Origin: Bacteroidales bacterium
GTDB lineage: Bacteria; Bacteroidota; Bacteroidia; Bacteroidales; UBA932
Assembly: GCA_017478685.1 (NCBI GenBank)
Contig: JAFVDC010000109.1
Location: forward strand, 1-6,334
Reading direction: 5' to 3'
Length of the DNA stretch: 6,334 nt
The notes beneath the pieces are model-generated. The model was given only the letters and a program-made list of their open reading frames with translations, did not search any database and was not told the DNA's origin. The translations under genes and the position numbers were made by a program. Shown here one piece after another: positions 1-4,839 of the stretch (position 1 is the stretch's first letter; the number at the start of each line of letters is the position of its first letter).

Positions 1-56
1 AGTCCGGATTGAGAAACACCCATTGAACTTGATACGGTTGATACCGTCGTAAGGAA
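1..56 (+). promoter_or_regulatory. TPP (THI-box) riboswitch, 3' part, truncated by window edge
   Basis: The sequence matches the 3' half of the thiamine pyrophosphate aptamer. A TTGAGA element at 9-14 corresponds to the conserved CTGAGA that contacts the pyrimidine ring. It is followed by the CACCC strand (17-21), then GAACTTGAT (25-33, consensus GAACCTGAT). Next is a five-base-pair hairpin, ACGGT/ACCGT (34-38 with 43-47) closed by TGAT, and then CGTAAGGAA (48-56, consensus CGTAGGGA), the 3' strand of the closing P1 helix. The 5' strands of P1 to P3 lie upstream of position 1, so the fold cannot be checked completely. In this class, TPP binding lowers expression of the downstream gene. Here that gene is the TonB-dependent receptor starting at 57. 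Confidence 0.92.
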
Positions 57-2258
57 ATGAAAAAATTACTGTTTGCAGCAGCACTGTCTGTGCTGCCTCT
101 ATGCGCAGGCGCGCAGGAAGAGAAGACGGAGCGTCTGGACTCCGTGGTCATTTCGGCCTCAAGGGCCGGTGAAAAAACTCCGGTTAGTTTTACAAATGTG
201 GGAAAAGAGGCGTTGAGGGCCTCCAATCCGTCGTTTTCTCTGCCGATGGCGCTGGATCTTCTGCCGTCCGTGGTCCCCTACAACGAGGGCGGCACCGGGC
301 TTGGAAATTCGGCCATGACAATACGCGGCAGCAAAGGCTCCCAGATCAATGTCACCCTAAACGGCATCACGCTCAATGATGCCGAATCCCAGGAAGTTTT
401 CTGGGTGAACATCCCTTCGCTTACTGGGCTTGTCTCCGGGGTGCAGGTGCAGAGGGGACTTGGCACCACAATGAGCGGGGCCGGGGATTTCGGCGCATCC
501 ATAAACATGAACACAGCTCTTGTGAAGCCGGACCCTTCCGGAAACGTGTCTTTTTCGGCAGGCTCATTCGGCACCAGGATGTTCCAGGGAAGGGTGTCTA
601 CGGGCCTTCTTCCCGGAAGGTGGTATATGGACCTCTTCTTCTCGGAAGGCCATACGGACGGCTATATCCGAAACGCGCAGGTAGAGAGCGCTTCGGTTTT
701 CGGGGTGCTGGGATGGCTTGGAAAGCGTAATTCCCTTAGGCTCACCGTCCTTCACGGGCAGCAGAAAAGCGGCATCACCTGGGACGGAATAGACCTTGAG
801 CAGTACAATAAGGACCGCCGCTACAACGGCGCCGGGGAGTACTACGACGAAGATGGCAACGTGCACTATTACCCCAACCAGACGGATAACTATGTCCAGA
901 CGCACCTTCAGCTCAATTACACCCACTCCTTCCTCCCGTCCCTTACCTGGACTTCCACCCTCAATTATACGCGTGGAGACGGCTACGACGAGTATTACAA
1001 GATGAACCGGAAACTCCCTTCTTACGGCTTCCCGGACGTTGCGGAGGTGCCCGCCAAGAGTGACATGATTTACCGCAAGCTGATGGGTAACGACCTCTTT
1101 GTCCTCAATTCGTCCCTGAGGTATACCGCCGGCACCCTCAGTGCAACGGCGGGCGTCAACCTGTCCCATTATACCGGCGGCCACTGGGGAGACGTCCTTT
1201 GGGTGAAAAGCCTGGAAGCTGCCGGGATAAACCTCCAGGACAAGTTCAAGGGCTGGTACGACAATACCGGAATAAAGGCCGATGCAAGCGTGTTCGCCCG
1301 TGCCGAATGGAGCCCGGCCGAATGGGTTACGGCTCACGCGGACCTTCAGTACAGGGCCATCAGGTACACCCTTGATGGTGTGGATGACGACTACCTGGAC
1401 TATGGCGCCAACCCCGCCGACCGCTTCGACTACAGGAGAATTTGGAGGTTTTTCAACCCCCGGCTCGGCGTTACCTTCGAAAAAGGCCCCAGCAGGTGGT
1501 TTATTTTGGCCTCCATTGGCCAGAGAGAGCCCGGCAGGGGAGACATCAAGGAGAACGTGAAGGGGCAGATGAGCGCCATAGAACCGGAGAAGATGCTGGA
1601 CATGGAGCTTGGCTACAGGCTTAGCCTTGAGAAGTTTACGCTCCATGCCAACCTCTATGCCATGGAGTACAAGGACATGCTTCTTGAAACCGGGCGCCTG
1701 TCTTCGTCCGGATACGCCATCAAGGAGAACGTCCCCAGGGCATGGAGAAGGGGAGTGGAGCTGCAGGCCGGATGGCAGCCTTCATCGTGGCTTATCCTTG
1801 ACGGAAACGTCACTCTTTCAATGAACCAGATTGAGAATTATACATCTTATGTTCCCTACGACGACGATTCCGGCCGGATGCACGAGGTTAACTACGGCCG
1901 TGTGACCATGCTCATGAGTCCTTCGGCCCTGGGAATGGCCAGGGTGCGCGTAATGCCCTGGAAGGGCGGCGAGCTCCAGGCAAATGCAAAATTCGTGGGC
2001 AAGCAGTACCTGGACAATTCAATGCGCGAAGACATGGCCGTGCCCTTCTACTGGACCGCCGGCGCCTCGGTCTCCCACAGCTTCGGCTTCGGCCTTACCC
2101 TTAGCGCTTATGTCAACAATATCCTTAACAGGATGTACTACGCGGCCGGTTGGCGCTGGGAAAGCTACAGTGAGGCCGAGGATAAAGTGTACGGAGGAAT
2201 AGGTGTGTACCCTCAGCCACCGGTAAACTTCATGATAAAGGCAGAGTATGGTTTTTAA
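57..2258 (+). CDS. TonB-dependent outer-membrane receptor, probable thiamine/TPP importer
   Basis: This 733-residue protein is predicted to sit in the outer membrane and import a ligand using TonB-ExbBD energy. Residues 1-19 form a signal peptide (MKK, hydrophobic core, AGA before Q20). A TonB-box-like segment DSVVISA lies at 28-34. The plug domain spans about 40-155 and includes a conserved IRG at 89-91 and LNGITLND at 101-108. The rest is aromatic-rich beta-barrel ending in the typical terminal phenylalanine (AEYGF). It lacks the N-terminal carboxypeptidase-like domain of SusC-type receptors, and no SusD partner follows. The ligand is inferred from the TPP riboswitch directly upstream; TPP-riboswitch-controlled receptors of this kind are known in Bacteroides. 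The start at 57 is supported by the signal peptide, although no conventionally spaced ribosome-binding site precedes it. Without the riboswitch it would be an unassigned siderophore/vitamin-type receptor. The frame is intact. Confidence 0.93.
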   Translation: MKKLLFAAALSVLPLCAGAQEEKTERLDSVVISASRAGEKTPVSFTNVGKEALRASNPSFSLPMALDLLPSVVPYNEGGTGLGNSAMTIRGSKGSQINVTLNGITLNDAESQEVFWVNIPSLTGLVSGVQVQRGLGTTMSGAGDFGASINMNTALVKPDPSGNVSFSAGSFGTRMFQGRVSTGLLPGRWYMDLFFSEGHTDGYIRNAQVESASVFGVLGWLGKRNSLRLTVLHGQQKSGITWDGIDLEQYNKDRRYNGAGEYYDEDGNVHYYPNQTDNYVQTHLQLNYTHSFLPSLTWTSTLNYTRGDGYDEYYKMNRKLPSYGFPDVAEVPAKSDMIYRKLMGNDLFVLNSSLRYTAGTLSATAGVNLSHYTGGHWGDVLWVKSLEAAGINLQDKFKGWYDNTGIKADASVFARAEWSPAEWVTAHADLQYRAIRYTLDGVDDDYLDYGANPADRFDYRRIWRFFNPRLGVTFEKGPSRWFILASIGQREPGRGDIKENVKGQMSAIEPEKMLDMELGYRLSLEKFTLHANLYAMEYKDMLLETGRLSSSGYAIKENVPRAWRRGVELQAGWQPSSWLILDGNVTLSMNQIENYTSYVPYDDDSGRMHEVNYGRVTMLMSPSALGMARVRVMPWKGGELQANAKFVGKQYLDNSMREDMAVPFYWTAGASVSHSFGFGLTLSAYVNNILNRMYYAAGWRWESYSEAEDKVYGGIGVYPQPPVNFMIKAEYGF

Positions 2259-2292
2259 AATATTTTATTAATAAAAAAGTAGTTTAAAAAAT

Positions 2293-2323
2293 TTTGCATT
2301 TTCAAATAATTGATTTATATTTG
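2293..2323 (+). promoter_or_regulatory. Bacteroidota-type promoter for the small RNA
   Basis: A TTTG box at 2293-2296 is followed after 19 bases by TATATTTG at 2316-2323. This matches the Bacteroidota housekeeping-sigma consensus (TTTG, about 19-21 bases, TAnnTTTG). The sequence just upstream (2259-2292) is almost pure A/T with A-tracts, resembling an UP element. Transcription should start near 2328-2330. No protein-coding gene lies downstream on this strand before the terminator at 2423-2451. Confidence 0.82.
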
Positions 2324-2328
2324 CATCA

Positions 2329-2451
2329 GCAAACGGGTGAAAACTCCTTTGCAGGCAATAAACGCTTCTTCTAACCAACAAATTAACCTTCTAAGGTAAG
2401 AATACACTACTAACTAACCAAGAAAAACCTCGCTTCACAGCGAGGTTTTTT
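2329..2451 (+). ncRNA. Candidate stand-alone small RNA, about 120 nt
   Basis: A consensus promoter ends at 2323 and an intrinsic terminator ends at 2451, which together define a short independent transcript. The predicted 5' end begins with a hairpin at 2329-2352. It has GCAAA paired with TTTGC, a C-C mismatch, GGGT paired with ACTC, and a GAAA (GNRA) tetraloop. The middle, roughly 2353-2422, is A/C/U-rich and mostly unstructured, with a weak ACCT/AGGT hairpin near 2386-2397. CTAACCAA occurs twice there (2371-2378 and 2414-2421), as does CTTCTAA (2368-2374 and 2388-2394). There is no ATG. The only notable frame is a GTG-initiated one of 20 codons with no ribosome-binding site, starting inside the hairpin. 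The family is not recognised. The promoter-plus-terminator layout resembles that described for the Bacteroidales-1 RNA motif, but no homology is claimed. A long 3' UTR of the receptor gene that is also transcribed separately is an alternative. Confidence 0.68.
2423..2451. terminator. Bidirectional intrinsic terminator shared by the small RNA and trmD
   Basis: A perfect 12-base-pair stem (2423-2434 with 2439-2450) has a CCTCGCT/AGCGAGG core and a TCAC loop. It is flanked by five A residues on the left and a run of six T residues (2446-2451) on the right. On the + strand it ends the small RNA and any read-through from the receptor gene. On the - strand the A-tract becomes a U-tract, so it also terminates trmD, whose stop codon is at 2458-2460. 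Confidence 0.93.
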
Positions 2452-2457
2452 CGATTT

Positions 2458-3135
2458 CTATTTCAGCAGGCCGGGCCGGCGTTCTTTTGTGCGCAGGACT
2501 GATTGTTCGTCCTGCCAGGCCTGGATCAGTTTGGGGTTGCCGGAGAGGAGGACGTCCGGGACCTTCCAGCCGTTGAATTCGGCGGGCCGGGTGTACACGG
2601 GAGGGGATACAAGGCCGTCCTGGAAGGAGTCGGAGAGGGCCGAAGTTTCATCTGTGAGAACGCCAGGAATGAGGCGGATGATGGAATCGGCCAGAAGGGC
2701 TGCGGGGATTTCTCCGCCGCTCACCACAAAATCCCCCACGGAGATTTCACGGGTGATGAGGTGCTCGCGGATGCGCTCATCTATGCCCTTGTAGTGGCCG
2801 CAGAGGATGATTATGTTCTCCTTGAGGGAGAGCTCGTTGGCTATGCCCTGGGTGAGGATTTCGCCGTCCGGGGCCATGTATATGACTTCGTCGTAGTGGC
2901 GCTCCGCCTTGAGGTCTGCGATGCAGTTGAACACCGGCTCCACCATCATCACCATTCCGGCGTCTCCGCCATATGAGTAGTCGTCAACGGTCTGGCGGCT
3001 GCCAAGGCCGTATTTGCGGAGGTCGTGGATGTGGATTTCGGCCAGTCCCTTTCTCACTGCGCGCCCCGGGATGGAGTAACTCAGGGGGCTGTCAAGGAGT
3101 TCCGGCACAACCGATATAATGTCTATTCTAAGCAT
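2458..3135 (-). CDS. trmD: tRNA (guanine-N1-)-methyltransferase TrmD
   Basis: TrmD is a cytoplasmic SPOUT-class enzyme. It uses S-adenosylmethionine to form m1G at position 37 of tRNAs with G36, which prevents +1 frameshifting, and it is usually essential. The protein has 225 residues, a normal bacterial length. Visible motifs are [12 protein letters not shown] at the N-terminus, [13 protein letters not shown] (51-63), [11 protein letters not shown] (111-121), [12 protein letters not shown] (131-142), RLIPG (154-158), SDSFQDGL (168-175), YTRP (181-184), [12 protein letters not shown] (189-200) and the C-terminal [10 protein letters not shown]. The two residues established as catalytically important in the E. 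coli enzyme, R154 and D169, fall at the same numbers. HYKG replaces the RYEG of proteobacterial TrmD, as I recall for other Bacteroidota. The gene appears monocistronic: its own -7 box lies upstream, a terminator follows the stop, and it is not in the rpsP-rimM-trmD-rplS arrangement seen in many bacteria. Confidence 0.97.
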   Translation of the reverse strand: MLRIDIISVVPELLDSPLSYSIPGRAVRKGLAEIHIHDLRKYGLGSRQTVDDYSYGGDAGMVMMVEPVFNCIADLKAERHYDEVIYMAPDGEILTQGIANELSLKENIIILCGHYKGIDERIREHLITREISVGDFVVSGGEIPAALLADSIIRLIPGVLTDETSALSDSFQDGLVSPPVYTRPAEFNGWKVPDVLLSGNPKLIQAWQDEQSVLRTKERRPGLLK

Positions 3136-3154
3136 GCGGGTAGTGTTTACTGTG

Positions 3155-3162
3155 CAAAGATA
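3155..3162 (-). promoter_or_regulatory. Probable -7 box of the trmD promoter
   Basis: On the minus strand this reads TATCTTTG, matching TAnnTTTG. It would start transcription near 3149, giving a leader of about 14 nt before the trmD ATG at 3135. No good TTTG element is visible at the expected upstream distance, only a T-rich stretch near 3176-3181, so the assignment rests mainly on the -7 box and its position. Confidence 0.6.
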
Positions 3163-3163
3163 G

Positions 3164-3193
3164 TTAGTTTCTTCGGAAAAATTCTTATATTTG
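3164..3193 (+). promoter_or_regulatory. Probable promoter of the DUF349-yidC operon
   Basis: TATATTTG at 3186-3193 matches TAnnTTTG and is the same octamer as in the small-RNA promoter (both lie within TTATATTTG). A weak TTAG at 3164-3167 sits 18 bases upstream, where the -33 element is expected. The predicted start near 3199 gives an AT-rich leader of about 39 nt with no Shine-Dalgarno site, which is usual for Bacteroidota. Confidence 0.7.
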
Positions 3194-3237
3194 TGAGTTA
3201 GACTTAATGTTAAATTTTCAAAAAGCTAAACTTTACA

Positions 3238-4827
3238 ATGAGTGAAGAAATTAAGCCTGTGGAACTCCAGGAACAGGAAACCGCAGATGTAGTTGCAGAA
3301 GTAACCGTAAATTACTCTGAAAAAACCCTTGCAGAGCTCTCTGAGCTTATGCAGAGCCTCACGGAAAGCGAAGACCGCATGAAGCGTTACAAAGAGGCGG
3401 AGGCCATTAAATCGGCCTTCTACAAGAGGCTTTCCAAAGAAAAAGCCGAAGCCGGGGAAGACACTCCGGTAGAGGAACCGGACGAATCGACAGTTGCAGA
3501 GGAAGAGAGCACCGTCCCCATGCAAAGCGGCCCCGTAAGCCCCTTCGCAGCCATTGAGGCGGGCTTCAAGTCCCTGTATGTACAGTATAAGAAAGAGCGC
3601 GCCGAATACAACCGTGAGCAGGATGCCGCCCGCGAGGAAAACCTCAAGGTGAAGCAGGGCATCATAGAGGAGCTCAAGGCCCTTGTGGAAGAGCCCTCAG
3701 ACATGAAGGACGCCTTCCCCAAGTTCCGCGACATCCAGAACCGCTGGCGCGAAACCGGACCCGTCCCTCAGCAGAGCTTCCGTGACGTCAACGACACCTA
3801 CCAGCTCTTTGTTACTAAGTTCTATGACCTTGTAGACATCAACCGTGAGCTCCGTGACCTTGACTTCAAGAAAAACCTGGAAGCCAAAACCGCTCTCTGC
3901 GAGCGCGCAGAGGCCCTTTCGCAGGACGAAGATGTTGTCGAGGCCTTCAAGGAACTCCAGAAACTCCACGAGCAGTGGAAGGACCTCGGCCCCGTTGCCA
4001 AGGAGTACCGCGACGAAATCTGGGAGCGTTTCCGCGCCGCCACAACCGTCATCAACAAGCTCTATCAGGGGCACTTTGAGCAGATAAAGGCCCGCCAGGA
4101 GGAAAACCTCAAGGCAAAGCAGGCCCTCTGTGAGAAAGTGGAGGAAATCGCCTCCCGCGAAATCACTTCCTCCACCCAGTGGAACAACCTTAGCAAGGAA
4201 ATCGAGTCCATCCAGGCCGATTGGCGCAAAATCGGCTATGCTACACGCAAGGAAAACCAGAAGGTCTACGACCGCTTCCGTGCCGCCTGCGACTCCTTCT
4301 TCGAGCGCAAGAGGGCATCTTTCGCAGAGTTCAAGGACGCCATGAACGAGAACCTTGAAAAGAAGATGGCTATCATTGAAGAGGCCGAATCCCTTGCCTC
4401 CAGCACAGACTGGAAGGCTACTTCGGACCGCCTCATCGAGCTTCAGAAGCAGTGGAAGGAAATCGGCGCAGTGCCCCGCAAGAAGAGCGAGCAGCTCTGG
4501 AAGCGTTTCCGCACCGCCTGCGACTCCTTCTTCGAGGCCCGAGAGGCTGCCCGCAAGGAAGCCCACGCAAGAAGGGAAGCCCAGCCACGCGGAGCAGACC
4601 GCCGTCGTCCTCAGGCCAGCCCCAAGGACCGTCTCAAGGAGCAGTATGCCGCCCTCCAGCAGGAAATCCAGACCTATGAGAACAATATCGGCTTCTTCGG
4701 CCTGTCTAAGGGCGCAGAGAAACTGAAAGCCCAGATGCAGGAGAGGATAGATGCCGCCAAGGCAAAGCTTGAGGATCTGAAAGCCCAGATCCGCGCAAAG
4801 GAGCAGGAAGAATCAGTGGAGGAGTAG
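3238..4827 (+). CDS. DUF349 domain-containing protein with four tandem repeats
   Basis: This 529-residue protein has no signal peptide or membrane segment and is highly charged, so it is probably a cytoplasmic, mostly helical or coiled-coil protein. Residues 1-110 are acidic and of low complexity. Four DUF349 units follow, each opening with an NL..K motif (N135, N213, N290, N372) and containing a conserved W followed by G-P-V-P or similar (W170, W247, W329, W406). Most units end in a (L/I)W.RFR-type helix, for example WERFRAA and WKRFRTACDSFF. Unit spacing is 77-82 residues. A basic linker with an arginine-rich patch (about 440-465) leads to a C-terminal coiled coil (about 465-525). The molecular function of DUF349 is unknown to me and none is assigned. 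The gene starts an operon with yidC. Its start codon follows an A/T-rich leader, and the first residues fit Bacteroidota homologues. Confidence 0.92.
   Translation: MSEEIKPVELQEQETADVVAEVTVNYSEKTLAELSELMQSLTESEDRMKRYKEAEAIKSAFYKRLSKEKAEAGEDTPVEEPDESTVAEEESTVPMQSGPVSPFAAIEAGFKSLYVQYKKERAEYNREQDAAREENLKVKQGIIEELKALVEEPSDMKDAFPKFRDIQNRWRETGPVPQQSFRDVNDTYQLFVTKFYDLVDINRELRDLDFKKNLEAKTALCERAEALSQDEDVVEAFKELQKLHEQWKDLGPVAKEYRDEIWERFRAATTVINKLYQGHFEQIKARQEENLKAKQALCEKVEEIASREITSSTQWNNLSKEIESIQADWRKIGYATRKENQKVYDRFRAACDSFFERKRASFAEFKDAMNENLEKKMAIIEEAESLASSTDWKATSDRLIELQKQWKEIGAVPRKKSEQLWKRFRTACDSFFEAREAARKEAHARREAQPRGADRRRPQASPKDRLKEQYAALQQEIQTYENNIGFFGLSKGAEKLKAQMQERIDAAKAKLEDLKAQIRAKEQEESVEE
3634..4560 (+). 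repeat. Four in-frame DUF349-coding repeats
   Basis: Successive units begin near 3634, 3868, 4099 and 4345. The last two units share an identical 23-base stretch (4283-4305 and 4514-4536), which encodes part of the A/T-C-D-S-F-F-E helix. The two copies lie 231 bases (77 codons) apart, in frame with the repeat period. The other units are diverged at the DNA level but keep the protein motif. Confidence 0.85.
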
Positions 4828-4830
4828 GAG
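4826..4830 (+). promoter_or_regulatory. Shine-Dalgarno-like site of yidC overlapping the upstream stop codon
   Basis: AGGAG at 4826-4830 lies nine bases before the yidC ATG, inside a longer purine-rich run (4817-4834). It overlaps the TAG stop codon (4825-4827) of the DUF349 gene, which suggests re-initiation or translational coupling. This is notable because the other starts in the window lack a properly spaced site. Confidence 0.65.
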
Positions 4831-4839
4831 AGAGCGCGT

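Noticed and set aside
564..1646. 360-codon open frame on the minus strand inside the receptor gene
   Set aside because: It lies wholly opposite the well-supported receptor gene. Its product has no recognisable domain, and no promoter or start context is visible. It is a by-product of the GC-rich codon use.
2252..2292. AT-rich palindromes (TAAAATATTTTA and nearby) just after the receptor stop codon as a terminator
   Set aside because: The pairing is A-T only with no GC core, too weak for a convincing intrinsic terminator. It is more likely upstream promoter sequence.
2337..2399. GTG-initiated 20-codon frame within the small RNA
   Set aside because: It has no ribosome-binding site, its start lies inside the 5' hairpin, and its composition is not informative. 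A leader peptide is unlikely because no gene follows on that strand before the terminator.
2503..2976. 157-codon plus-strand frame with a run of histidines opposite trmD
   Set aside because: The histidine run is the antisense of the conserved GMVMM segment of TrmD. No initiation signal is visible.
3697..4566. 289-codon minus-strand open frame opposite the DUF349 gene
   Set aside because: Its apparent leucine/glycine-rich repeats are the reverse complement of the DUF349 repeats. There is no independent coding evidence.
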